A DNA stretch of 64,000 nucleotides, taken from NCBI GenBank assembly GCA_963733065.1, contig CAVTBT010000005.1, forward strand, positions 806,001 through 870,000. Reading direction: 5' to 3'. Within the stretch, counting starts at the first letter, position 1. Each line of letters begins with the position of its first letter. Of this stretch, positions 42,923 through 50,160 are shown in pieces. The stretch is from CAVTBT01 sp963733065. Lineage in GTDB: Bacteria; Actinomycetota; Thermoleophilia; Gaiellales; Gaiellaceae. The translations under genes were made by a program, and so were the position numbers. Below the pieces are notes generated by a model, which made no database searches, was not told where the DNA came from, and worked only from the letters and a program-made list of their open reading frames with translations.

Positions 42923-43063
42923 CTAGTACCACCGACCTCGTGCAAAGCCGCCGAAGGCGATGAGGCCGACGAGCGCGATGATGAGCCCGATCCACAGGCT
43001 CCAGAAGATCGCAAGCACGATTCCGATGATGACCAAGAGCCCTCCGACGCCAATCCCGCCCAC
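42923..43063 (-). CDS. Small membrane protein (46 aa)
   Basis: A GGAGGT six bases before the GTG at 43063 supports a 46-residue frame: VGGIGVGGLLVIIGIVLAIF, then SLWIGLIIALVGLIAFGG and a basic end ARGRWY. Two short hydrophobic helices and a basic tail resemble the tiny DUF6131-type membrane proteins of actinobacteria. Function is unknown. A longer in-frame extension has poor coding character. Confidence 0.6.
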   Translation of the reverse strand: MGGIGVGGLLVIIGIVLAIFWSLWIGLIIALVGLIAFGGFARGRWY

Positions 43064-43149
43064 TTCCGCACCTCCGTTGGTCGACAGCACGAATTCCCGT
43101 TCCACCGCTCCATGCCCCGTCGCTGCGATCGCTATGCAGACCGACGCCC

Positions 43150-43250
43150 GGTAAGCTTTACAAAGTAAACCTTCGCGCACTAGCTCGCCCCTCGCGCCCG
43201 CGCTTCGTTGACGCTTTACTTTCGACAGTGCCTTGGCTACGTTCGAGCGC
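43150..43250 (+). promoter_or_regulatory. leuCD promoter region with CTTTAC elements
   Basis: TACGTT (43238-43243) lies seven bases before the GTG at 43251, giving a leaderless leuC transcript. Upstream are TTTACAAAGTAAA (43157-43169), a palindrome with TTTAC/GTAAA arms, and CTTTACTTT (43214-43222), 17 bp before the -10. The CTTTAC/GTAAAG hexamer recurs before pheA, proA/thrC and leuA/gltB. No leader peptide or riboswitch was seen here. Confidence 0.5.
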
Positions 43251-44663
43251 GTGACGACTCTTTTCGACCGCATCTGGGAGCGCCACGTCGTGGCCGAGCC
43301 GGACGGCGAGCCGCCGCTCCTCTACGTCGACCTCCATCTCGTGCACGAGGTCACCTCGGCGCAGGCCTTCGAAGGCCTCCGTCTCGCGGGGCGGCGCGTA
43401 CGGCGGCCCGGCCTGACCGTCGCCACGATGGACCACAACGTCCCGACGACACCTGGCCCGATCGAGGACCCGCTGGCGCGGCAGCAGCTCGAGGCGCTTC
43501 GGCACAACTGCGAGGAGTTCGGCGTGCCGCTGCTCGCGACTGGCAGCGGGCGCGAGGGCATCGTGCACGTGATCGGCCCGGAGCTCGGCCTCACGCAGCC
43601 GGGGCTGACGATCGTCTGCGGCGACAGCCACACGTCGACGCACGGGGCGTTCGGCGCGCTCGCGTTCGGCATCGGCACGTCGGAGGTCGAGCATGTCCTG
43701 GCGACGCAGACGCTGCCGCAGCGGCGGCCGCGGACAATGCTCGTCGAGTTCGCAGGCGAGCTCCATCCAGGGCTGACGGCGAAGGACGCGATCCTGGGGG
43801 CGATCGGCCAGCTCGGCGTCGACGGCGGCGCGGGCCACGTGGTCGAGTACGCGGGCGACCTCATCCGCGGCCTCTCCATGGAAGGGCGCATGACGGTCTG
43901 CAACATGTCCATCGAGTGGGGTGCCCGCGCCGGGCTCGTCGCCCCGGACGAGACGACCTTCGCCTACCTCGAAGGCCGTCCGCACGCGCCGCGCGGCGCG
44001 GCCTGGGAGCGAGCAGTGGAGCAGTGGAGCTCGCTCCCGTCCGACCCCGACGCCGCCTTCGACGCCAGCCGGGTCGTGGACGTGGCGGAACTCGCGCCGC
44101 AGGTCACCTGGGGCACCAACCCGGGGATGGTCGTGCCGGTCACCGGCCGCGTGCCGGACCCGGCCGATCTCGACGACCCCGACGATCGCATCGCCGCGGA
44201 GCGCGCGCTCGCGTACATGGATCTCCGCCCGGGAACGGCGATGGAGGACATCCGGATCGACCGGGTCTTCATCGGCTCGTGCACGAACTCGCGGATCGAG
44301 GATCTGCGCGCGGCGGCCGAGGTCGTGGAGGGCCGCCGCGTGGCCGACGGCGTCCGCGCCATGGTCGTGCCCGGATCGGCGACGGTGCGCCGCCAGGCCG
44401 AGGCGGAGGGCCTGGACACGACCTTCCTCGAGGCCGGCTTCGAGTGGCGCCGCGCCGGGTGCTCGATGTGCCTCGGCATGAACCCGGACATCCTGGCGCC
44501 CGGAGAGCGCTGCGCCTCGACGTCCAACCGCAACTTCGAGGGGCGGCAGGGAAGCGGCGGCAGGACGCACCTGGTCTCTCCGGTGATGGCGGCGGCGGCC
44601 GCCTTGCACGGCCACCTCGTCGACGTGCGCGCGCTCGACGCCGCGGAGCTGGTGACGGCATGA
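43251..44663 (+). CDS. leuC: 3-isopropylmalate dehydratase large subunit
   Basis: The GTG at 43251 opens TTLFDRIWERHVV, the usual LeuC N-terminus; a TTG at 43233 is a weaker alternative. The protein has about 470 residues with aconitase-family motifs: ATMDHNVPTT, GDSHTSTHGAFGALAFGIGT, and the [4Fe-4S] cysteines in FIGSCTNSRIEDLRAAAEVV and RAGCSMCLGMNPD. It isomerises 2- to 3-isopropylmalate in leucine synthesis together with LeuD, whose gene overlaps by ATGA. Confidence 0.95.
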   Translation: MTTLFDRIWERHVVAEPDGEPPLLYVDLHLVHEVTSAQAFEGLRLAGRRVRRPGLTVATMDHNVPTTPGPIEDPLARQQLEALRHNCEEFGVPLLATGSGREGIVHVIGPELGLTQPGLTIVCGDSHTSTHGAFGALAFGIGTSEVEHVLATQTLPQRRPRTMLVEFAGELHPGLTAKDAILGAIGQLGVDGGAGHVVEYAGDLIRGLSMEGRMTVCNMSIEWGARAGLVAPDETTFAYLEGRPHAPRGAAWERAVEQWSSLPSDPDAAFDASRVVDVAELAPQVTWGTNPGMVVPVTGRVPDPADLDDPDDRIAAERALAYMDLRPGTAMEDIRIDRVFIGSCTNSRIEDLRAAAEVVEGRRVADGVRAMVVPGSATVRRQAEAEGLDTTFLEAGFEWRRAGCSMCLGMNPDILAPGERCASTSNRNFEGRQGSGGRTHLVSPVMAAAAALHGHLVDVRALDAAELVTA

Positions 44664-45259
44664 AGCCCTTCGTTCGTCAGACGGGCCGGGTGGCGATCCT
44701 CGACCGGCTCGACGTCGACACCGACCAGATCATCCCGAAGCAGTTCCTGAAGCGGATCGAGCGGACGGGGTACGGCGAGTTCCTGTTCTTCGACTGGGCG
44801 AAGGAGGAGGGATTCGAGCTGGGCCGGCCCGAGTTCGCGGGCGCCTCGATCCTGCTCGCCGGCCGCAACTTCGGCTGCGGCTCCTCCCGCGAGCACGCCG
44901 CCTGGGCGCTGCGCGACGCCGGCTTCGACGTCGTCATTGCGCCGTCGTTCGGCGACATCTTCCGCACGAACGCGGGCAAGAACGGCCTCGTCGCGATCGC
45001 GCTGCCCGAGGACGAGCTCGACCGGCTGAAGGAGGGCGTCGACCTCGACCGCGGCTCGGAGCTGACGGTCGATCTCGAGCGCCTGGTCGTGATCGCCCCG
45101 GACGGACGTGAGTTGCCGTTCGAGATCGACGGCGCGACGCGCCACCGGCTCCTGCACGGTCTCGACGACATCGGCATCACGCTCGGCCACGAGGACGCGA
45201 TCGCCGCGTTCGAAGCCGAGCACCCGCCCGCCGTCGACACGCTCGCGCTGACGGGCTGA
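44660..45259 (+). CDS. leuD: 3-isopropylmalate dehydratase small subunit
   Basis: The 199-residue protein has DRLDVDTDQIIPKQFLKRIE, AGRNFGCGSSREHAAWAL and PSFGDIFRTNAGKNGL, all characteristic of LeuD. It pairs with LeuC to form the dehydratase. A long stem-loop directly follows the stop and separates it from the convergent pheA. Confidence 0.95.
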   Translation: MKPFVRQTGRVAILDRLDVDTDQIIPKQFLKRIERTGYGEFLFFDWAKEEGFELGRPEFAGASILLAGRNFGCGSSREHAAWALRDAGFDVVIAPSFGDIFRTNAGKNGLVAIALPEDELDRLKEGVDLDRGSELTVDLERLVVIAPDGRELPFEIDGATRHRLLHGLDDIGITLGHEDAIAAFEAEHPPAVDTLALTG

Positions 45260-45262
45260 GCC

Positions 45263-45323
45263 TAGGAGGGTTTGGCGGAACGTCGCCCGACGGCACAGCT
45301 CGATGTGTCGCCAAACCCTCCTA
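45263..45323. terminator. Bidirectional stem-loop between leuD and pheA
   Basis: TAGGAGGGTTTGGCG (45263-45277) pairs perfectly with 45309-45323, with a 31-nt loop. It sits between two convergent stop codons (45259 and 45324). There is no T-tract, so it may work as a shared terminator or an mRNA-stabilising end. Confidence 0.65.
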
Positions 45324-46160
45324 CTAGGCGCCGGCGGGGTACGAGCCGAAGACCCGGAGTCGGCGCACCTCGCCGCGCACCTCCGCGAGGGCGAGGCGGA
45401 TCGGCCCGTCGAGAGGGTGGCCGGAGAGCACCGCGTCGAAGCGGTACCGCCACGGCGTGGCGGGAATCGGGCGCGACACGAGCTGCAGCAGGTCGATGCC
45501 GTGGCGCGCGAAGGGGCCGATGGCGCGGTGCAGGGCGCCCGCGCGATGGTCGGTGACGAACGAGAACGCGGTTCGCCAGGCGGCGCCGGGTGCGCCGTCG
45601 AGCCGCGTGTGCAGCGCGAGCGAGACGAAGCGCGTGTACGCCTCGGGATGGTCGCCGACGTCGCTCGCGACGATCTCGAGCCCGTGGAGTCGCGCCGCGC
45701 GCTCGCTGACGATGGCGACCTCGGTCTCATCGGCCGACGCCGCGACCTCGGCGGCGGCCGCAGCCGTCGTCGCCGACGCGACCGCCTCCACTGCGGGCAG
45801 CGAGGCGAGCAGCTTGCGGCACTGGTCGAGCGCCGCGGGATGCGACCGGACGACCCGCACGCGGTCGAGCGGCACGGAGACGCGTCCGGCAAGGAAGTGG
45901 CGGATGGGGATCGCGGTCTCGGCCACGATCGAGAGCGGCGAGTCCCAGAGCAGGTCGTGCGTCTCGGCGATGGGGCCGACGAGGGAGCTCTCGATCGGGA
46001 GCAGTCCGTAGCCGACCTCCGCCTCGACGGCGGCGCTCACCACCGCGGTGAACGTCGGCACCGGCACGAGGCGGGCGTCGGGGAACAGCCGCTCGGCCGC
46101 CTCTGCGCTGTGCGCCGCCGCGCCGCCGGCATAGGCGACGGTCGTGTCCGCGCCCGTCAC
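45324..46160 (-). CDS. pheA: Prephenate dehydratase
   Basis: The GTG at 46160 overlaps the stop of the small upstream gene (GTGA), and the product then begins with the catalytic domain: TTVAYAGGAAAHSAEAAERL, LPIESSLVGPI and YTRFVSL with the catalytic Thr-Arg-Phe. An ACT domain follows (TAFSFVTDHRAGALHRAIGP). It has 278 residues, normal for monofunctional PheA. It converts prephenate to phenylpyruvate, and phenylalanine would bind the ACT domain. The gene lies behind a Phe-rich leader peptide and attenuator. A longer start (46229) would overlap the small gene by 73 bp and is less likely. Confidence 0.9.
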   Translation of the reverse strand: MTGADTTVAYAGGAAAHSAEAAERLFPDARLVPVPTFTAVVSAAVEAEVGYGLLPIESSLVGPIAETHDLLWDSPLSIVAETAIPIRHFLAGRVSVPLDRVRVVRSHPAALDQCRKLLASLPAVEAVASATTAAAAAEVAASADETEVAIVSERAARLHGLEIVASDVGDHPEAYTRFVSLALHTRLDGAPGAAWRTAFSFVTDHRAGALHRAIGPFARHGIDLLQLVSRPIPATPWRYRFDAVLSGHPLDGPIRLALAEVRGEVRRLRVFGSYPAGA

Positions 46161-46318
46161 GCGGCCGACAGGCGCAGCGGAATCGGCAGCGTGCAGCGCT
46201 CGCAGGTCGTCCGCGATGCGCCTTTCCACTCGGCCTGCTCTCGCGGCAGCGGGTGCTCGCAGGAGCAGAGCTCCGGCGACGGTTTCGGGGTCACGACGGG
46301 GACGGTCTCGTTGTGCAT
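46157..46318 (-). CDS. Small Cys-rich protein coupled to pheA (53 aa)
   Basis: A near-perfect ribosome-binding site (AGGAGG) precedes the ATG at 46318. The 53-residue product has CSCEH at 18-22 and CERC at 39-42, a likely zinc-ribbon pair, with a Pro-rich start and a short basic tail. Its stop overlaps the pheA start (GTGA), so pheA translation is probably coupled to it. I do not recognise the family. It could bind metal or RNA, or serve only to couple translation. Confidence 0.65.
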   Translation of the reverse strand: MHNETVPVVTPKPSPELCSCEHPLPREQAEWKGASRTTCERCTLPIPLRLSAA

Positions 46319-46345
46319 CGGTTGCCTCCTGCGAACGAAGAGGGT

Positions 46346-46400
46346 GCTTCCCGCCTCTCTGTGCGGTAGCCGGCGGAGGCGGGAAGCAGAACGCCGGCTA
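46346..46400 (-). promoter_or_regulatory. Transcription attenuator before pheA (terminator and antiterminator)
   Basis: Terminator-like arms are 46376-46387 and 46346-46357 (GCTTCCCGCCTC with GAGGCGGGAAGC, 12 bp). The competing antiterminator pairs 46392-46400 with 46367-46375 (TAGCCGGCG / CGCCGGCTA, 9 bp) and keeps the terminator's 5' arm in its loop. The first antiterminator arm contains the stop codon of the leader peptide. A ribosome that finishes the peptide would mask it and let the terminator form; a ribosome stalled on Phe codons would not. A poly-U tail after the terminator is weak. Confidence 0.75.
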
Positions 46401-46457
46401 GCGCATAAACGCGCGCGCGACGATGCGGAAAGCGAGGAGTCCGAACGCGTTCCGCAT
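46398..46457 (-). CDS. Phenylalanine-rich leader peptide (pheL-like)
   Basis: The 19-residue peptide MRNAFGLLAFRIVARAFMR has three Phe codons (TTC, TTC, TTT) in a very short ORF; a GTG at 46460 one codon earlier is the alternative start. The promoter's -10 lies seven bases before that GTG, so translation would be leaderless. The stop codon lies in the antiterminator arm. It should sense charged tRNA-Phe and set read-through into the small gene and pheA. Confidence 0.75.
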   Translation of the reverse strand: MRNAFGLLAFRIVARAFMR

Positions 46458-46460
46458 CAC

Positions 46461-46496
46461 GCTGTAGAGAGTAAAGTTATGCCGCCGCGCGGTCAA
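46461..46496 (-). promoter_or_regulatory. pheA operon promoter
   Basis: On the reverse strand TTGACC (46496-46491) and TACTCT (46473-46468) are separated by exactly 17 bp. The -10 ends seven bases before the GTG of the leader peptide. The -35 lies within the 3' end of leuB. A GTAAAG hexamer overlaps the -10 region. Confidence 0.7.
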
Positions 46497-47466
46497 GCGA
46501 GCGCAGCACCTCGTCTGTGAGCTCGTTCGTCGTGGCCGTGCCGCCGAGGTCCGGCGTCGGGGTCGACTCCAGGGCGGCGTCGACGGCTCGCTCGAGCGCG
46601 TCGGCGGTCGCGGGGTCGTTCCCGCCGTGCCGGAGGAGGAGCGCCACCGAGCGCAGCATGGCCGCGGGGTTCGCGATTCCGCGCCCGGCGATGTCTGGGG
46701 CGGAGCCGTGCACTGGCTCGAAGAGCCCGGGGGGTTGGTCGCCCAGGCTCGCCGATGCAGCGAGGCCGAGACCGCCGGCGGTGCCGGCGGCCACGTCCGA
46801 GAGGATGTCGCCGAAGGTGTTCTCGGTGACGACGACGTCGAAGCGGCCGGGATCCTGCACGAGCTGGAGCCCGGCGGTGTCCGCAAGCATGTGCTCGAGG
46901 CGCACGTCCGGATACTCCGGCGCGAGCGCCACGACGACCTCGCGCCAGAGACGCGACGTCTCGAGCACGTTCGCCTTGTCCACGGACGTGAGCAGACCGC
47001 GCCGCGCGCCGGCGAGCTCGAAGCCGCGGCGCGCGATCCGCTCCACCTGAGCAGGCGAGTACTCGCACGTGTCGAACGCCGTGCCGTCCTCGCGCCGGCC
47101 GCTCGCGCCGAAGTAGAGCCCGCCGACGAGCTCGCGGACGATCAGGAGGTCGGTCGCGCCGCCACGCGTCGGGCGCAGGTTCGCGTAGACGTCCAGCTCG
47201 CCGCGCAGCCGGATCAGGCCCTGCTCGGGCCGCACCGGGGCGCCGTCGAACTCCGGCAGGCCGACCGCGCCGAGCAGGACGGCGTCCGCTTCCCGGCACG
47301 CCGCGAGGGTTTCGTCCGGCAGCGGGCTACCGGTGGCGTGGATCGCGGCGCCGCCGAACAGGTGCTCGTCGACCGTGGCCTCCGGGCGCACCGCCGCGAG
47401 CACACGCACGGCCGCGGCCGTCACTTCGGGCCCGACGCCGTCGCCGGGCAGGCAGGCGATCCTCAT
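46477..47466 (-). CDS. leuB: 3-isopropylmalate dehydrogenase
   Basis: The 329-residue protein carries the full IPMDH active site: LPGDGVGPEVT, LRGELDVYANLRP with both substrate Arg residues, LIVRELVGGLYFG with the catalytic Tyr, SVDKANVL with the catalytic Lys, ENTFGDILSD with the metal Asp residues, and EPVHGSAPDIAG. It oxidises 3-isopropylmalate to 2-oxoisocaproate. The ATG is 2 bp after the thrC stop, so leuB is transcribed with thrC behind the SAM riboswitch. A second, degenerate LeuB-like gene sits in the leuA operon. Confidence 0.94.
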   Translation of the reverse strand: MRIACLPGDGVGPEVTAAAVRVLAAVRPEATVDEHLFGGAAIHATGSPLPDETLAACREADAVLLGAVGLPEFDGAPVRPEQGLIRLRGELDVYANLRPTRGGATDLLIVRELVGGLYFGASGRREDGTAFDTCEYSPAQVERIARRGFELAGARRGLLTSVDKANVLETSRLWREVVVALAPEYPDVRLEHMLADTAGLQLVQDPGRFDVVVTENTFGDILSDVAAGTAGGLGLAASASLGDQPPGLFEPVHGSAPDIAGRGIANPAAMLRSVALLLRHGGNDPATADALERAVDAALESTPTPDLGGTATTNELTDEVLRSLDRAAA

Positions 47467-47468
47467 GG

Positions 47469-48689
47469 CTAGACGGCCACTCCCAGCTGCTCGAGCAGAG
47501 CGTCCGCGTCCGGCGCGATCTCGACCGGCACGAACCGGTCGGCCACCGGCTGCGGGGTCTTCAGCCCGTCGCCCGTGACGAGCAGCACGACGCGATCGGT
47601 GCGGGCCACAGTGCCGTCGGCGAGTGCCTGTCGCAGGGCGCCGAGCGTCACGCCGGCAGCCGTCTCGCCGAAGACGCCGGCGGTCGATGCCAGGAGCGCC
47701 ATATCCTCGCCGACCTCGTCCTCGGGCACGGCATGGATGCTGCCGCCAGACGCTCGCACGGCGGCGACCGCCGCGTCGCCGTCGGCCGGGCTGCCGATCG
47801 CCAGCGAGCGGACGATCGTCGCGGGGCGGATCGGCTTCACCGGCCGCTCCTCGGCGAACGCCGCCGCCACGGGCGAGCACCCTTCCGCCTGCGCGCCGAC
47901 CAGTCTCGGCGCAGGCCCGTCGACGAGGCCCAGCTCCCGCAGCTCGGCGAAGCCCCGGCCGACCTTCGAGAGCAGCGACCCCGATGCGATCGGCGAGACG
48001 ACGACGTCCGGTGTCTCCCAGCCGAGCTGCTCGGCGATCTCGAACGCGACCGTCTTCGAGCCCTCGGCGTAGTAGGAGCGAAGGCCGACGTTGACGAACC
48101 CCCAGGGCAGCTCGAACGAGAGCTCCACGGTGAGCCGGGAGCAGTCGTCGTAGCTGCCGCGCACGGCGTAGATCGTCGCACCGTACGCCGCCGTCGCCAC
48201 GAGCTTCTCGCGCTCGAGGTCGGCCGGGCAGAAGACCGCGGCCTCGAGGCCCTCGACGGCGGCGCGCGCGGCGACCGCGTTCGCCAGGTTGCCCGTCGAC
48301 GAGCACGCGAGGGTGGTGACGCCCAGCTCGAGCGCCTTGGCGCAGGCGACGGCCACGACGCGGTCCTTGAAGGAGTGCGTCGGGTTCGCGGTGTCGAGCT
48401 TCAGGTAGAGCTCGTCGAGGCCGAGGTCGGCGGCGAGCCTCGGCGCGGTGACGAGCGGCGTGAGCCCCGGGGCCAGCCGGGCGTCCTGCGGCGGGTCGAC
48501 CGGCAGGAGCGGCGCGTAGCGCCAGATCGACGGGGGCCCCGCCTCGATGCGCTCGCGGGTCGCGGTGACGCGCTGCTCGTCGCGGTCGTAGACGGGGTCG
48601 AGCGGGGCGAAGCAGCGCGGGCAGGTACCGATCCCTTCGAGGGGCTGGTCGGTGCCGCAGCGTCGGCACGAGAGATGCGTGGCGGGCAT
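47469..48689 (-). CDS. thrC: Threonine synthase
   Basis: The ATG at 48689 follows a strong AAGGAGG. The 406-residue protein has an N-terminal zinc ribbon (CRRCG and CPRC), the PLP lysine in NPTHSFKDRVVAVA, the SSTGNLANAVAARA phosphate loop and the SGSLLSKVGRG segment. It converts O-phosphohomoserine to threonine. Its leader folds as an S-box SAM riboswitch, so expression probably falls when SAM is high. A second thrC-like gene begins the far end of the window. Confidence 0.92.
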   Translation of the reverse strand: MPATHLSCRRCGTDQPLEGIGTCPRCFAPLDPVYDRDEQRVTATRERIEAGPPSIWRYAPLLPVDPPQDARLAPGLTPLVTAPRLAADLGLDELYLKLDTANPTHSFKDRVVAVACAKALELGVTTLACSSTGNLANAVAARAAVEGLEAAVFCPADLEREKLVATAAYGATIYAVRGSYDDCSRLTVELSFELPWGFVNVGLRSYYAEGSKTVAFEIAEQLGWETPDVVVSPIASGSLLSKVGRGFAELRELGLVDGPAPRLVGAQAEGCSPVAAAFAEERPVKPIRPATIVRSLAIGSPADGDAAVAAVRASGGSIHAVPEDEVGEDMALLASTAGVFGETAAGVTLGALRQALADGTVARTDRVVLLVTGDGLKTPQPVADRFVPVEIAPDADALLEQLGVAV

Positions 48690-48716
48690 GGATCCTCCTT
48701 CGGTCGTCTCGCTCTC

Positions 48717-48814
48717 CATCGATCCGAGCCTGTGGCTCGGCCGGCTTGGCACCTTGCGCGGGCGCAGGTTGCCGAGGCGTCGTCGGGCCGGTTCCCTCGA
48801 CCTCTCTTGATGCA
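48717..48814 (-). ncRNA. SAM riboswitch (S-box; SAM-I/SAM-IV class)
   Basis: Reading the reverse strand, the leader has the S-box core in order: ATCAAGAGAGG, GAGGGAACCGGCCCGACGA, CTCGGCAACC, an internal hairpin, and AGGTGCCAAGCCGGCC. These match the conserved SAM-binding core. A 7-bp hairpin CCGAGCC-ACA-GGCTCGG and the closing GATG (pairing with the opening CATC) complete the fold. The ribosome-binding site of thrC follows about 20 bases later, with GGATC/GATCC complementarity that could sequester it. I cannot separate SAM-I from SAM-IV by eye. Confidence 0.82.
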
Positions 48815-48842
48815 GAGCGGGACGGGCCCGCCCTCGTGTCGC

Positions 48843-48860
48843 AGTCTAAAGTAAAGCGAC
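48843..48860. promoter_or_regulatory. Overlapping divergent promoters for thrC-leuB and proAB
   Basis: TAAAGT (48847-48852) points toward proA and TAGACT on the reverse strand (48848-48843) toward thrC. They share bases in a sequence containing AAAGTAAAG. One factor bound here could affect both operons. The -35 elements are weak. Confidence 0.45.
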
Positions 48861-48897
48861 CTGCGTGGCTGCGCGAGCGGAGGTAGGTTCAGCGCCG

Positions 48898-50160
48898 GTG
48901 GGCGATCTGGTCGATCTGGTCGAACGGGAGGCGCGAGCCGCGCGCGCGGCGCTCCCCCTGCTGGCGGCGGCGCGGGTCGACGAGGCCCTCGAGGCGAGCG
49001 TCGAGCTTCTGCTCGACCGGCGCGACGACGTGCTTGCCGCCAACGCGGAGGACCTCGGGGCTGCGCGGGAGCGGCTCGACGCCGGTGCCCTCGACCGGCT
49101 TCGCCTCGACGGCGCCCGCCTCGATGCGATCGCCGACGGCCTGCGCGCGACGGCCGCGCTCGCGCCGATCGAGCGCGAGGTGCGCTCGTGGCGCCTACCG
49201 AACGGGCTCGAGATCTCGGAGCGCCGGATCCCCGTCGGCGTCGTCGGCGCGAACTTCGAGGCGCGGCCAAACGTCGCCGCCGACATCGCCGCCCAGGTGC
49301 TGAAGAGCGGCAACGCGGTCGTGCTGCGGACCGGTAGCGCCGCGCTGCGCACCGTCGAGGCGCTCGTCGACCACGTCCTGCGACCCGCGCTCGAGCACGC
49401 CGGGCTGCCGGGCGGAGCGGTCGGGCTCGTCCGTTCCGCAGACCGGGCCGGGGCGGAGACGCTCGTGTCGGTGCCCGAGCTGATCCCGCTCGTGATCCTG
49501 CGTGGCAGCGGGCCGTCCACCGCCGCGCTCGCGCGACTGGCCGCGTCGAACGGCGTCCGGACGCTCGCGCACGCCGAGGGCGGCGGCGTCCTGTACGTCC
49601 ACGAGGCGGCGACCGCGGAGACCCTCGCTGCGATCGCGCACGCGAGCCTCGACCGGCTCGGGGTCTGCAACCGCCTCAACCTCGCGCTCGTCGACCGGGC
49701 CGCCGCGGCTCTCGTGCCGGCGCTGCTCGAGGCCTGCGCCGGGCGGGAAGTCGAGGTGCGGGCGACGGAGCGAGCCGGGGATCTGCCCGGCACGCGACCC
49801 CTCGACCGGCCGCGCGGCCACGAGTGGGCAGGCGAGCCCGACCGGGTCGCCACGGTCACGCTCGACCTCGTCGACGGCGTCGAGGAGGCACTGCGCATCG
49901 CGAACGAGGAGACCTCGGGTCTCGCGGCCACGATCGTCACGGAGGACGCGGCCGCCGCCGAGCGCTTTCTCGACGGCTACCGCGGCACGGCCGCGTTCTG
50001 GAACGCGACCACGCGCTTCACGGACGGCTTCGCGCTGCTCGGCACGCCCGAGACCGGCGTGAACGTCGACCGGACGCCGGGCCCGCGCGGCCCCGTCACG
50101 TACGAGGATCTCTGCCTGCGGCAGTACCGCGTGGTCGGCGACGGCACCCAGCATCGGTGA
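48898..50160 (+). CDS. proA: Gamma-glutamyl phosphate reductase
   Basis: The GTG at 48898 (GGAGGT upstream) gives about 420 residues, the usual ProA length; a GTG at 48865 is the alternative. It has GVVGANFEARPNVAADIA, LKSGNAVVLRTGSAA, the catalytic cysteine in GVCNRLNLAL, NEETSGLAATIVTED and the C-terminal FWNATTRFTDGFA. It reduces glutamyl-5-phosphate in proline synthesis. It overlaps proB by GTGA, so the pathway order is reversed (proA-proB). Confidence 0.93.
   Translation: MGDLVDLVEREARAARAALPLLAAARVDEALEASVELLLDRRDDVLAANAEDLGAARERLDAGALDRLRLDGARLDAIADGLRATAALAPIEREVRSWRLPNGLEISERRIPVGVVGANFEARPNVAADIAAQVLKSGNAVVLRTGSAALRTVEALVDHVLRPALEHAGLPGGAVGLVRSADRAGAETLVSVPELIPLVILRGSGPSTAALARLAASNGVRTLAHAEGGGVLYVHEAATAETLAAIAHASLDRLGVCNRLNLALVDRAAAALVPALLEACAGREVEVRATERAGDLPGTRPLDRPRGHEWAGEPDRVATVTLDLVDGVEEALRIANEETSGLAATIVTEDAAAAERFLDGYRGTAAFWNATTRFTDGFALLGTPETGVNVDRTPGPRGPVTYEDLCLRQYRVVGDGTQHR

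Noticed and set aside
43233..43250. TTG at 43233 as the leuC start
   Set aside because: The GTG at 43251 gives the family-typical N-terminus and has a -10-like TACGTT at leaderless spacing that overlaps the TTG-start region.
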